Positions 32,745 to 42,022 of a DNA stretch of 64,000 nt are shown piece by piece. The stretch lies in contig CAJNCY010000003.1 of the NCBI GenBank assembly GCA_905221375.1, positions 179,882 to 243,881 of the forward strand, written 5' to 3'. The translations under genes and the position numbers were made by a program. Within the stretch, counting starts at the first letter, position 1. Each line of letters opens with the position of its first letter. Source of the DNA: a bacterium. Lineage in GTDB: Bacteria; Bacillota; Bacilli; Lactobacillales; Streptococcaceae. The notes under the pieces were generated by a model. The model searched no databases. It was not told where the DNA came from and saw only the letters and a program-made list of their open reading frames with translations.

Positions 32745-32987
32745 ATGAAAAAAGATATCCATCCAGAATATCGCCCAGTTGTCTTCATGGACACAACTAC
32801 TGGTTACCAATTCCTTAGCGGTTCAACAAAACGCTCTAACGAAACAGTTGAGTTCGAAGGCGAAACTTACCCATTGATCCGTGTGGAAATTTCATCAGAC
32901 TCACACCCATTCTACACTGGACGTCAAAAGTTCACTCAAGCAGATGGACGCGTGGATCGTTTCAACAAAAAATACGGTCTCAAATAA
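32745..32987 (+). CDS. rpmE2: Ribosomal protein L31 type B
   Basis: ATG at 32745 gives the standard 80-residue protein [20 protein letters not shown], ending [10 protein letters not shown]. It has no zinc-binding cysteines, so it is the B type that replaces L31 when zinc is scarce. In streptococci it is usually the only L31. Confidence 0.97.
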
Positions 32988-32992
32988 TGGTA

Positions 32993-33020
32993 AAAAGACA
33001 GCTTCGGCTGTTCTTTTTTT
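32993..33020 (+). terminator. Terminator after rpmE2
   Basis: ACAGC-TTCG-GCTGT stem followed by seven T. Confidence 0.9.
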
Positions 33021-33138
33021 GTTTCTTGAAATTAACTGCTGTTTTCATGTTCCAGACTCAAAAGTATAGAGTTTTTTCTTGCCTAAAAAATATAAAAGAT
33101 ATATACTAGCTATATATCGTATAGATTGGAGATATGCC

Positions 33139-33423
33139 ATGACTACATCACTTACTAAGCAATACAATTTTAAAATCAATGAGTCATCAATGGAACAAGC
33201 TAGGGCTATCATCAAGGAAAAAGGAATGACTATGACGGATGCTATTAGTCTTTTTATCGAGCAGATTGTTCTCGAACAGGATTTGCCAATAAAAACTGCA
33301 GAAGATTTACACCGTGAACGATTGATTCAGGAACTACAAGCCCAATCTGAACGCGCCTTAAGAGAATATGAATCCGGACAAGGAACTTCCCTAGACGATA
33401 TGAGGCTACGATATGGCTTATAA
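33139..33423 (+). CDS. RelB/DinJ-family antitoxin
   Basis: ATG at 33139 follows GGAG. The 94-residue product has a ribbon-helix-helix start typical of RelB/DinJ (LTKQYNFKINESSMEQARAI, then GMTMTDAISLFIEQIV) and a flexible C-terminal toxin-binding part. It overlaps the toxin gene by 11 bases. A short AT-rich promoter region with TATATA lies upstream. Confidence 0.9.
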   Translation: MTTSLTKQYNFKINESSMEQARAIIKEKGMTMTDAISLFIEQIVLEQDLPIKTAEDLHRERLIQELQAQSERALREYESGQGTSLDDMRLRYGL

Positions 33424-33772
33424 AGTAATTCTATCTACTGAAGTGAGTCAGGCAATTGACAGTATTCATGATTACATTACTACTGTTCTTTTATCACCCC
33501 AGTCTGCTAAAAATACTGTGGCCAAAATTTTAGATGGGTTAAAAAGTTTAGAAACCTTTCCTGAAGCTGGCTTTGATGCAGATGAAAAAATCGGACTTAA
33601 AATCAATAGTAAGTACCCCACACGAGGAAAAATTATCGGTCAATATATCTTGCTTTACTTTATCGATCATACTCAAAGAACTGTTTTTCTTTCCCACTTA
33701 TTCCACACAAAAAGCGACTATGTTACCTTGCTACAAAGCAAAAATAATAAAAACTCAAAATCATCATTTTAA
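33413..33772 (+). CDS. RelE/ParE-superfamily toxin
   Basis: The 119-residue protein (MAYKVILSTEVSQAIDSIHD) has the ParE/RelE outline: helical hairpin, KILDGLKSLETFPEAGFDAD, and strands GQYILLYFIDHTQRTVFLSHLFH. Toxins of this class act on mRNA or gyrase; the subtype is not certain. The tail LLQSKNNKNSKSSF is longer than usual. Confidence 0.85.
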   Translation: MAYKVILSTEVSQAIDSIHDYITTVLLSPQSAKNTVAKILDGLKSLETFPEAGFDADEKIGLKINSKYPTRGKIIGQYILLYFIDHTQRTVFLSHLFHTKSDYVTLLQSKNNKNSKSSF

Positions 33773-33843
33773 TGTCCACTGCTCCCTTAATAACCTTGTA
33801 CTTATAAGAAACACAATCTTCATTTTCATAAAAAATTCAAAAA

Positions 33844-33897
33844 AACTTTGCACTCTCGATAGTCACACGATGGTTTCTAGAGTACAAAGTTTTTTTA
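33844..33897 (+). terminator. Terminator after the toxin gene
   Basis: AACTTTG-C-ACTCT and AGAGT-A-CAAAGTT pair around a 22-base loop, followed by seven T. Confidence 0.75.
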
Positions 33898-33949
33898 TTA
33901 GTGCAGATTTACTCTTCCTTATCTTGATTTTCAGTTCCTTACCAATAAA

Positions 33950-33984
33950 AAACTAAGCCTAGGACAATCTCCAAAGCTTAGTTT
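33950..33984 (-). terminator. Terminator after the choline-binding amidase gene
   Basis: On the minus strand AAACTAAGC and GCTTAGTTT form a nine-pair stem followed by a T-run. Confidence 0.85.
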
Positions 33985-33995
33985 GATGTAGTTTC

Positions 33996-35393
33996 TTAAT
34001 TTCCAGCGTAATATTTTTGAATTCCTTTAATAATACCTTCAACTAACTTATCTTGGTATTGGTCACTACGGATTCGTTGGTTTTCTTCTGGATTATCCAT
34101 ATAACCCAACTCTAATAACACAGCGGGTTTCGCAGTCTCACGAAGAACAGCGAAGGTGGCTTGCAAAAGCCCAGCATCTCTAGCTCCTGTCTCGGTCAAG
34201 AGAGATGAATGAAGGTCAGCGGCCAAACGATTACTTTCACTCATTCGGTCTGGATTATTGTGCCAGTATTGGTTAATCTTGCTTGGGTAACCTGCATCTT
34301 CCTTATAAGAATAAGTCTGTATTCCCAGATTCAGCGTTGTGTCATTCCCAGTAGCGTTAAAGTGAATACTAATAAAGAAGTCTGCATTCGTTTTATTTAC
34401 CATACGAGAACGCTCCGTCACAAAGTCAACATCCACATCACTATCACGAGATGTTAAAACTGTATAGCCAAGTTCTTCTAAACGTTTCCGTAATTTACGA
34501 GAGACCTGTAGATTCAAATCTTTTTCAGCTATTCCATAATAGTAAGCACCCGAATCACGTCCACCATGCCCTGGATCTAGGAAAATAGTCTTACTATAGT
34601 ACCCCTTTTCAAATCCTTTTGGAAGTTCTTGCACCCATTTACCATTATCTTTGAAAAAATGGCTGCTTCCATTAATAGTATAAGTTCCAGTGACATAAAC
34701 GCCATCTTCTTTAAGATAATACCAAGCTTTGTAATCTTGATCATAAATCCACTCTTTGTGAGCCATGTAGCCACCAGATTTTAGATAGTAAGAGCCAACC
34801 CATTGCTGTTCAGCATAGTGCCCACCTGACTTGAGATAAAACCAGCTAGAGTAGTTAGGATCGTACACCCATTCTTTATCTGCCATAGACCCACTGGACT
34901 TCAGGTAATAATTTCCCTTCCAGGTATTAGCCATCATGGTACCATTTTGATCAAATGCATACCACTTACCATTGATTTGACTCCATTGATTGGACAGATA
35001 TTTCCCTGAACCATTGGCGTAGTACCACTTGTTAGCCATCTGATACCAGCTATTTTCAAGTAAGTAACCATTCTTATCAAATAGGTAACCCTCATAAAGA
35101 GTATCTGTAAATTTGACACCCGTTTGACTATAATAAGTCCACTTCCCGTCTTCTTTTACCCAACCAGTTTGTAGCTTAGACTCAGTAGGAAGAGTTGGCT
35201 TTGTCTCCTGCTTACTCGAACTAGGAGTCGTTGGCTGGATTTCTGTAGTTGCTTGAGAAGCATTTGCAGAGCTAGTAGCTGAACTACCGGTAGAGTTATT
35301 CGTAGAATGACTAGCATCATTAGCTAGAACTGTTTGGCTAGTAAATCCAAGAAGAGCCAGAGCAAGAATCGTAAATTTCTTATATGATTTCAT
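33996..35393 (-). CDS. Choline-binding N-acetylmuramoyl-L-alanine amidase (Amidase_3)
   Basis: The 465-residue secreted protein has a signal peptide (residues 1-24, ending VLAND), a serine-threonine linker to about 70, choline-binding repeats from about 75 to 260 (WYYANGSGK, WKGNYYLKSSGS, WYYLKEDG) and a C-terminal Amidase_3 domain (IFLDPGHGGRDSGAYY, SIHFNATG, LLELGYMDN as zinc and catalytic sites). It should cut peptidoglycan stem peptides at the cell wall. The known pneumococcal LytA has a different catalytic family and the opposite domain order. It follows the Rgg gene by 11 bases. Confidence 0.93.
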   Translation of the reverse strand: MKSYKKFTILALALLGFTSQTVLANDASHSTNNSTGSSATSSANASQATTEIQPTTPSSSKQETKPTLPTESKLQTGWVKEDGKWTYYSQTGVKFTDTLYEGYLFDKNGYLLENSWYQMANKWYYANGSGKYLSNQWSQINGKWYAFDQNGTMMANTWKGNYYLKSSGSMADKEWVYDPNYSSWFYLKSGGHYAEQQWVGSYYLKSGGYMAHKEWIYDQDYKAWYYLKEDGVYVTGTYTINGSSHFFKDNGKWVQELPKGFEKGYYSKTIFLDPGHGGRDSGAYYYGIAEKDLNLQVSRKLRKRLEELGYTVLTSRDSDVDVDFVTERSRMVNKTNADFFISIHFNATGNDTTLNLGIQTYSYKEDAGYPSKINQYWHNNPDRMSESNRLAADLHSSLLTETGARDAGLLQATFAVLRETAKPAVLLELGYMDNPEENQRIRSDQYQDKLVEGIIKGIQKYYAGN

Positions 35394-35404
35394 TTATAAC
35401 CTTT

Positions 35405-36310
35405 CTAGGGGAATGGAATCCCTGTGTTATTGAGTTCTTTAACTTCCTTGATGAAGGAATTTTTTAAGGATAAAATTTCATTTTCTGGAAATAAGACTTT
35501 CATGGTATCAAGATGTTGGATAATCTGATGTCCTAGTTTTATCCCCTCTGTTTTATTTTGTCTAAGAAGATTATACACCTCATACATCTTGATAGTCATA
35601 AAAGGATATAGAGGTAAATAGTAACCAGTATGGACAAAAATCCTGCAATACTTTATACGATACAATTCAATTTTATCTATCAATTGTTGTGCCAAATCAT
35701 AATAAGCATTTTCAGAATAGTATTTAACAATTGTTCGAAGTACATCCACCAACATATGGGTTTGATTTGTAGCTAAAGGAAGGCTACTTGTAAGAATTTC
35801 AAAAACTTCTTTTTCTTTTTGTTGATACATTTGAAGGGGAAAATCAAATAAAGTACCTAAGCGCTGAAATACATGAAAATCAAAAGGTAACCAGTAATCC
35901 ATAGAAAACAACTGCTCTTTTAGTTGTTCAAGAATTTCCCAATCCTCTTCAGTTAGCATTTTTTCAGTAGATATGAGAGTTAGTAGATGAAGGAAATTTC
36001 TAACATAAGGATTTTCATCATCTTTGACTGTATCTTTGGCATCATCAGACTCCAAAGTTCGATCATTTCTATGTTCGACTAATTTGGTTGTCTCTTCATT
36101 TTGCATGGAAACCACAAGGATGATGTCTTCATTAGAAACAATATTCAGATTTTCAAAGATTTTAAAGAAAGTATCTGCTTTAATCATAGCTTCGCCCTTT
36201 TCAAACTTACTTAGATTATTAGGGCTGATTGCTGTACCAGCTACTTGTTTTAAGGTAAATCCTCTCTCTTCTCTCATCTTTTTAAGCGCGGGGCCGAAAT
36301 TTGTAGACAT
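35405..36310 (-). CDS. Rgg/GadR/MutR-family transcription regulator
   Basis: The 301-residue protein has an N-terminal XRE domain (MREERGFTLKQVAGTAISPN) with the family's SKFEKGE motif, and a long TPR-like helical region that normally binds a pheromone peptide. It is transcribed with the amidase gene and divergently from the choline-binding genes, with a large dyad between them. No clear short hydrophobic pheromone gene is next to it. Confidence 0.92.
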   Translation of the reverse strand: MSTNFGPALKKMREERGFTLKQVAGTAISPNNLSKFEKGEAMIKADTFFKIFENLNIVSNEDIILVVSMQNEETTKLVEHRNDRTLESDDAKDTVKDDENPYVRNFLHLLTLISTEKMLTEEDWEILEQLKEQLFSMDYWLPFDFHVFQRLGTLFDFPLQMYQQKEKEVFEILTSSLPLATNQTHMLVDVLRTIVKYYSENAYYDLAQQLIDKIELYRIKYCRIFVHTGYYLPLYPFMTIKMYEVYNLLRQNKTEGIKLGHQIIQHLDTMKVLFPENEILSLKNSFIKEVKELNNTGIPFP

Positions 36311-36375
36311 AACTTTCTCCCTTATTTTATTTTAACTTCACTTTTACATTATACACTAATCATAAGCAAATAGGA

Positions 36376-36454
36376 GAAAAACTACGAAAACGTTCTATTT
36401 CACCTTGATTTTGGGGTGTTGATATAGAAAAACGTATTTTTTCGTAGTTTTTTT
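36376..36454. promoter_or_regulatory. Large dyad between rgg and the choline-binding genes
   Basis: GAAAAACTACGAAAA (36376-36390) faces TTTTTTCGTAGTTTTT (36438-36453), with inner TTCTAT and ATAGAA also pairable. It lies upstream of a -10-like TATACT at 36475-36480. It is a likely Rgg operator, or an attenuator since T follow on the plus strand. Confidence 0.5.
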
Positions 36455-36560
36455 AAATTTAATAAAGTTTCTTAGTATACTAGATGTAAATTATTATAAA
36501 GGAGATGGTAGAACTCGCTTATCATAAAAACATTTATAAGAAAAATCAAGAGGAGACAAA

Positions 36561-37790
36561 ATGAACAAACAAACCAAAAAATTCACACTTACTACAGTAC
36601 TAGCACTTTCATTGTTAGGAGCTGGAACGCTTGCACCACAATCAGTAGCCGCTAATGATAGACTGGTTTCCACTCAAGAAATCAATGGTCAATCTTATCA
36701 TATCATGAACTCTGAAGTAAATATCAATTCTGCTGGTACTAGCTTAGTTGGAATTGAAGGAAATTTCTTGACGCCAGATAAACAAGCTATTTTAGACCGT
36801 ATAAATGCTATCAGAAAAGAAGCTGTTACGGAAGGAATAGTCAGTAGCTACGTTCCCATCAAATGGTCAACTGCACTAGAGAAAACAGCCTTTTCTCGTG
36901 CAGCAGAAGCTTCTGTAACTATGAATCATAAACGTTTATCTAATAAAGATATTTGGAGTGCCTGGCCTTCAGGAAATTTTTCACTAGCCGAAAATTTAGC
37001 TTGGAACTATGATGGATTTATGACGGCTATTAATCAATGGTATGAAGAAAAAGCAGATTACGTCAAATCTCTTAATGGAGCAAGTGTCTCTGCTCAAACT
37101 GGACATTATGAATCCTTAATCAATCCAGAATTAACTGATATGGGGCTTGCAGCCTTTGATAATCCTAAAAATAGTTGGATTACCATTGCTCAAAGTTTTG
37201 GAACAGCATCTGGTGGCTCTGAAGAATTAGCTGGTGGTTATGGAAAAGCCATTCAATACACAGAAGTAAACTCTTCTCAGACTCAAACATTTGCGACTAA
37301 AGCGAATCTTTTTGACAAAGACTTGAAGGCTATCGGAACTCATACCAGTAAGCAAACAAAACAAGGTAAGTCTAACGGGACTAATAAACCAGGTTTCTTT
37401 TTTCAAATGCAAGATATTGGTAGGGGTATGGGGTTTTGGCGACAATCTGGCTCTCGTTGGTGGTTTATGCAACTTGATGGGTCTTACCCTTACAATCAGT
37501 GGGCACAATTAGATAATATCTGGTATCACTTCGATAGTTCAGGATGGATGCAGACAGGTTGGTTGAAAGACGGTGGGAATTGGTACTACCTCGACGCCTC
37601 AGGCGCTATGAAGACTGGCTGGCTCAAAGATAACGGTAGCTGGTATTATCTTGATAGCTCAGGTGCTATGAAAACAGGCTGGATGAAGGTATCTGGCAAA
37701 TGGTACTATGCCTATAGCTCTGGAGCGCTCGCAATCAATACGACGACCCCAGACGGCTATCGTGTCAATGCCAACGGTGAGTGGATATAG
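36561..37790 (+). CDS. Choline-binding protein with CAP/SCP domain
   Basis: The 409-residue secreted protein has a signal peptide (about 1-31, ending SVAAND), a CAP-type domain (LDRINAIRKEAV, then WSTALEKTAFSRAAEASVTM, ENLAW and GHYESLINPELTDMGLA, about residues 75-220), and C-terminal choline-binding repeats (WYYLDASGAMKTGWLKDNG). It ends in the conserved ALAINTTTPDGYRVN tail. It is a surface protein attached to choline of teichoic acids. The CAP function in this family is unknown. Confidence 0.93.
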   Translation: MNKQTKKFTLTTVLALSLLGAGTLAPQSVAANDRLVSTQEINGQSYHIMNSEVNINSAGTSLVGIEGNFLTPDKQAILDRINAIRKEAVTEGIVSSYVPIKWSTALEKTAFSRAAEASVTMNHKRLSNKDIWSAWPSGNFSLAENLAWNYDGFMTAINQWYEEKADYVKSLNGASVSAQTGHYESLINPELTDMGLAAFDNPKNSWITIAQSFGTASGGSEELAGGYGKAIQYTEVNSSQTQTFATKANLFDKDLKAIGTHTSKQTKQGKSNGTNKPGFFFQMQDIGRGMGFWRQSGSRWWFMQLDGSYPYNQWAQLDNIWYHFDSSGWMQTGWLKDGGNWYYLDASGAMKTGWLKDNGSWYYLDSSGAMKTGWMKVSGKWYYAYSSGALAINTTTPDGYRVNANGEWI

Positions 37791-37834
37791 AATAAAATTA
37801 TTAAAAAATAAATAAAAAAAGGAAAACAAATATT

Positions 37835-39160
37835 ATGAAAAAAATCGTTTTAACTACTACAGCAGTTTTATCACTTGTAGCAACAGGAGCTACGATTTCA
37901 AGTGTCAATGCCGCAAGTGTTCCAATGGTCAAAGTATGGTCTCCAGCAGCCAATACTTATGTTGAAGTCCCTGCTATTGGTTATCGTGATACAGATTTAG
38001 TCGCAACAGATGTGACGCTTGTAGAAAAAAGAAAAGCACAACTCGGAGCATTTTCTAAAGGTAATAGTGAATTTATAACGGTTGATTATGTAGACAAAGC
38101 TTATAGACAAGAATTTTCTAAGCAATTTGCAAGTTTTGAATCCAATGGTATCGCCACATTCAACGGTAAAACGATTGCCTTTAAAGCAACAGACTATGGT
38201 ATCTATACCATGAAGTTTGAACTAAATGGTACTCGCTATAAGTTAACTGCTGATGTCAGAGAAAATCTGGGAAAAGGTGGTCCTTTTTACACTTATGTAA
38301 CCAAACTAGAAGTCTTATCAACTAATCAAGCAAATACTATCTCGAATACGAGTACTGAAAAACAAATAGAAGCAACAATTACAAAGGTTGAAATTCATCA
38401 TTTTGGATTTAATTTTGAAGGTGTACTCTCAGAGCCACTACAGCACGGAGGAGATAATGCAGCTAGAGGAAATGTTACTCTAATTGATAAGGCTACCGGA
38501 AAGATTGTGTACCAACATAATAATGATGTCATCTTTAGTGGTCTAACTAATGACGTCAACGACCAATTTCTTTTGCCTTTAATTTATAGTAATAAATTTA
38601 AAGGGGATGTTTTCGATATCAGACAGTTTCCTGCCAGAACATACATCTTGGAGATGTCTGGAGAAGCTGGCTCTCCGCACGATCACTCAGTTGATAATAG
38701 AAAACGTGTCTTTAAAGTTAGAAAAGAGGTGACTATCGGAAATCCTTCAACAAATTCAAATACTAACACAACAACTCAATCTGATTCTAATTCTAATTTC
38801 TCAGGCAGTTGGGTGCAATCTGGTTCTCGATGGTGGTATAAGCACGCCGACGGCTCTTACAAAACTAACGGCTGGGAAAAAATCAATGGTGTCTGGTACC
38901 GTTTTGACAACTCTGGCTGGATGCAAACAGGTTGGGTAAAAGACGGTAGTTGGTACTACCTTGACGGCTCAGGTGCAATGAAGACTGGTTGGCTCAAAGA
39001 TAACGGTAGCTGGTACTACCTTCAAGACTCAGGAGCTATGAAAACAGGCTGGATGAAAGTATCTGGTAAATGGTACTATGCCTATAGCTCTGGTGCACTC
39101 GCAATCAATACAACTACACCAGACGGTTACCGTGTCAATTACAACGGTGAGTGGGTTTAA
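37835..39160 (+). CDS. Choline-binding surface protein, novel N-terminal domain
   Basis: The 441-residue protein has a signal peptide (1-26), an N-terminal part of about 270 residues that I do not recognise (VPMVKVWSPAANTYVEVPAI, later HGGDNAARGNVTLID), a serine-threonine-asparagine linker (SNTNTTTQSDSNSN) and choline-binding repeats ending ALAINTTTPDGYRVN. The C-terminal 110 residues are nearly those of the upstream gene, suggesting gene conversion. It is 44 bases downstream and probably cotranscribed. Confidence 0.9.
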   Translation: MKKIVLTTTAVLSLVATGATISSVNAASVPMVKVWSPAANTYVEVPAIGYRDTDLVATDVTLVEKRKAQLGAFSKGNSEFITVDYVDKAYRQEFSKQFASFESNGIATFNGKTIAFKATDYGIYTMKFELNGTRYKLTADVRENLGKGGPFYTYVTKLEVLSTNQANTISNTSTEKQIEATITKVEIHHFGFNFEGVLSEPLQHGGDNAARGNVTLIDKATGKIVYQHNNDVIFSGLTNDVNDQFLLPLIYSNKFKGDVFDIRQFPARTYILEMSGEAGSPHDHSVDNRKRVFKVRKEVTIGNPSTNSNTNTTTQSDSNSNFSGSWVQSGSRWWYKHADGSYKTNGWEKINGVWYRFDNSGWMQTGWVKDGSWYYLDGSGAMKTGWLKDNGSWYYLQDSGAMKTGWMKVSGKWYYAYSSGALAINTTTPDGYRVNYNGEWV

Positions 39161-39193
39161 CATACAATAGGAATAGATTAAGAAGACAATTAT

Positions 39194-39658
39194 ATGAACA
39201 AAGTTATAAAAATTGAAGATGAAACAGTTTATGTTGGAAAAGGTGATAATGGCCAATTTACTGCAATTTCAAGAAAAAGTTTTGGTTTTGAACCACAAGT
39301 AGGTGATTACGTAGAATTTTATCAAAACGGTGATGAGTATATTGTTTCAAAAATAGATAACACATCTCCAGCCGCCTCTAGTCAACATTCAAATGGAGTA
39401 AGTGATAAATCTAAACTGGCCGCAGCCTTATTTGCCCTATTTTTAGGGGCGTTTGGTGCCTACGATTTTTACATTGGAAATTCTAAACAAGGATACAAGC
39501 GTATCGTTCTAACTCTGCTAGTTATCATTCCTATTTTAATGCCATTTGTTTTACTGGCAAATGCTATTTGGAATATTATGATTACTATTCAAGTTTTAAC
39601 GTCTAAAACTGGTAGTAAATGGCACCAAGATGCCCAAGGCTTAGAATTACAAGATTAA
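39194..39658 (+). CDS. TM2-domain membrane protein
   Basis: The 154-residue protein has a cytosolic or external N-terminal part of 70 residues and a TM2 domain: SKLAAALFALFLGAFGAYDF, YIGNSKQGYKRI and a second helix VIIPILMPFVLLANAIW. TM2 proteins are small two-helix membrane proteins of unknown function. It is 33 bases after the choline-binding gene. Confidence 0.9.
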   Translation: MNKVIKIEDETVYVGKGDNGQFTAISRKSFGFEPQVGDYVEFYQNGDEYIVSKIDNTSPAASSQHSNGVSDKSKLAAALFALFLGAFGAYDFYIGNSKQGYKRIVLTLLVIIPILMPFVLLANAIWNIMITIQVLTSKTGSKWHQDAQGLELQD

Positions 39659-39662
39659 ATAT

Positions 39663-40709
39663 ATGAAAAAATTATTTCTATTCAGTATTAGTATTTTAGC
39701 TATCTCTATTTTAACGGCTTGCCAACATCAGAGTGAAAACACTTCTGCAACAAGTTCTGAAGCAATTGCTTCAAGTACTAGTTCAACTTCTTCTACATCG
39801 GAAGAGAAGAAACCTGATTACACCCTATATAATCCTGTCCTTAAAGAATATGCCAAAGTACTAGATGGTTCATCAACTTCACATACAGAGGTCAATTCAA
39901 AAGCAAACTTAAAAAATGGTTATCCTAACGAATATTCTGGATTACAGTATAGCTTGTATGATTTAGACCAAGACGGTACGGACGAACTTTTGATTGCCCT
40001 AAAAACGTATTCTAACTATTACGATTTATTAGATATTCGAACTCTTAAAAATGGTGAAGTTATTCGACTGACCAATGCAGAAAACAATCTGGATTTTATT
40101 GGAGAGCGAGTACATTTTAATCCTTTAGAAAATGGTTATTTTCAATTATCTACCCGAGTATCTATTAATCAAATCCAACTTAAACTATACAAGTTAAATC
40201 AGAATGGAACACGATTAGACTTAGTTATCGAATCAGATACAGAAGAGGGACTGGGGACAAAACCACCTTCCCTTGACATAAGATATTTCTCTTGGAAATC
40301 TGTGACAAGTCTCATAAATGGAGAAATAACCCTTCCGTCAGAAAGTAAAGGAATGGATATTTCTGCAATTCAAAATGGAGATTTTTCTAGTGTCGCAGGC
40401 ACTTGGAGGAATCGTTCAGGTATTGAATTTACTTTCGACAAAAATGGTTTAGTAAGTGATAAGTCCAAAATTTCAATTGAACATGCTAAAGAAATTGACC
40501 ACTATCTTAAGGCAAATTCTGTTTCTAAAGATGGAGGTGCTGGTGCAGCTATTGCCTTTTTACCAGCAGGAATCCCTATAACCATGTCTGTCACCTCTTC
40601 TACAGATGATAGCTATACCGACTCATCTGATATCACACAAGACCGCTTATGGTTTGGACACCAACTTATCAATGGTAGTACTGAGGGATTTTTCTACAAG
40701 GTAGAATAA
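39663..40709 (+). CDS. Putative lipoprotein, function unknown
   Basis: The 348-residue product starts with a lipoprotein signal peptide, lipobox ILTACQ (cysteine near residue 19), then a serine-threonine stretch. The rest is a soluble domain with YSLYDLDQDGTDELLIALKT, a calcium-loop-like DxDxDGxxE motif. It follows the TM2 gene by four bases, so the two are cotranscribed. No precise family is recognised. Confidence 0.88.
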   Translation: MKKLFLFSISILAISILTACQHQSENTSATSSEAIASSTSSTSSTSEEKKPDYTLYNPVLKEYAKVLDGSSTSHTEVNSKANLKNGYPNEYSGLQYSLYDLDQDGTDELLIALKTYSNYYDLLDIRTLKNGEVIRLTNAENNLDFIGERVHFNPLENGYFQLSTRVSINQIQLKLYKLNQNGTRLDLVIESDTEEGLGTKPPSLDIRYFSWKSVTSLINGEITLPSESKGMDISAIQNGDFSSVAGTWRNRSGIEFTFDKNGLVSDKSKISIEHAKEIDHYLKANSVSKDGGAGAAIAFLPAGIPITMSVTSSTDDSYTDSSDITQDRLWFGHQLINGSTEGFFYKVE

Positions 40710-40750
40710 TGACGGTAACCCCTTAAAGTTGCCATAGAATATCTAGTATC

Positions 40751-40800
40751 TATATAGGATAAATATTCTTATTCTCTTAGAATATCTATCCTATATTTTT
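40751..40800 (+). terminator. Terminator after the lipoprotein gene
   Basis: TATAGGATA-A-ATATTCT and AGAATAT-C-TATCCTATA pair almost fully, followed by five T. Confidence 0.85.
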
Positions 40801-40916
40801 ATTTCCTCTACATTCCTTTCGCTACTAGATGAATTCACTCAAAAAAGATTAGACTTTTAACCTCAAAATTGATAAAATAAGAAGAAAAATAAGATAAAAG
40901 GAAACTATAAATCACC

Positions 40917-41216
40917 ATGATGAACATGCAAAACATGATGCGCCAAGCACAAAAACTTCAAAAACAAATGGAACAAAGTCAAGCTGAACTTGCAGCTATG
41001 CAATTTGTTGGCAAATCTGCTCAAGATCTTGTCCAAGCGACCTTAACTGGCGATAAGAAAGTTGTCAGCATTGACTTCAATCCAGCTGTCGTTGACCCAG
41101 AAGACCTCGAAACCCTTTCTGATATGACTGTTCAAGCCATCAACTCTGCTCTTGAACAAATCGATGAAACGACCAAGAAAAAATTAGGTGCTTTCGCCGG
41201 GAAATTGCCATTCTAA
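40917..41216 (+). CDS. ebfC: YbaB/EbfC nucleoid-associated protein
   Basis: The 99-residue protein [20 protein letters not shown], with helical N-terminal and [19 protein letters not shown], is a typical YbaB/EbfC member, full length. It binds DNA as a dimer and is thought to shape the nucleoid. It stands alone here, followed by an IS relic. Confidence 0.95.
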
Positions 41217-41221
41217 AAAAA

Positions 41222-41992
41222 GGCTCTGTAATATTTATAGTGGGTAAATCCCATATAGATATTATGGAGCCTATTTTGATGTAGAAAAAGTCCCATAAAA
41301 TCTATAATGAAAAGCGATCAAACAATCATTAGAAAGAATCCTATGGAACAATTACATTTTATTACAACTGCTTGATATTGAAAACTTTTTTCTCATACTA
41401 AGTCCTAAACGCTAAAATCATTCTTAATCTTTTTTACCATTTGTTATTATATTCCTAAATTCCGGCTAAAATAGTCCACCAGACTGTTCTATTTCAATAC
41501 TTAAGGCAAGTTGTAAGTCATGGCAAACCATGAAGCAATTTAATCAAAGATTTCATGAGTACATGGTCATCAAACCCTACTAACAGCATAGTAGTAAAGA
41601 TACTTTTCGTGTGTGCTTAACTACTAAAGAGATTGTGGAGGCACTCTTGAGTTGCTAAGAAGAATGAAAGCACCACTATAATCTCTTACATTTTTACTTT
41701 TTAAGTAAGGTTTTGCGTACTCATTGAGAAGAATCTAGAGCCAGTTCATCCTCGCTTTCAGGCTTTCTTTAGAATCTTTCTAAAGAAAGCCTCACCGCCC
41801 TTCAATTATCTTATTTCAACATAAAATTAGGAGAGAATAATAATCTTATCCAATGCAATACCTTTGCTTTTCGGAACTTTGAAAACTTCAAAAAACAGAT
41901 TTCCACGATTCGCAATATCAAAAAAGAAAGGACAAAATTTGCCCTTTCTAGATTTTAGCTTTTCTTCAACCCACTACAGTTGACAAAGAGCC
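41222..41992 (+). mobile_element. ISL3-family (IS1167-like) relic, internally deleted
   Basis: The left end GGCTCTGTAATATTTATAGT and the right end, reading GGCTCTTTGTCAACTGTAGT on the minus strand, share GGCTCT and GTAGTGGGT-type inverted ends of ISL3. The element spans 771 bases, about half the normal 1.4 kb. It fills the 806-base gap between ebfC and vicX; the rest of the gap has no gene. Confidence 0.85.
41343..41958 (+). pseudogene. Remnant ISL3 transposase
   Basis: The 5' end reads MEQLHFITT and needs a frame change to continue LLDIEN. The 3' end encodes AFRNFENFKKQISTIRNIKK and stops at 41958, the usual ISL3 transposase tail. The middle, including the catalytic part, is missing or unreadable. 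Confidence 0.8.
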
Positions 41993-42022
41993 TTTTATTT
42001 TAAAGATTTTTTCCAGCCTCTT

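Noticed and set aside
36498..36563. A 19-codon frame (MVELAYHKNIYKK) upstream of the CAP-domain gene as an Rgg pheromone
   Set aside because: It is charged rather than hydrophobic, and its ribosome site abuts the ATG with no spacing.
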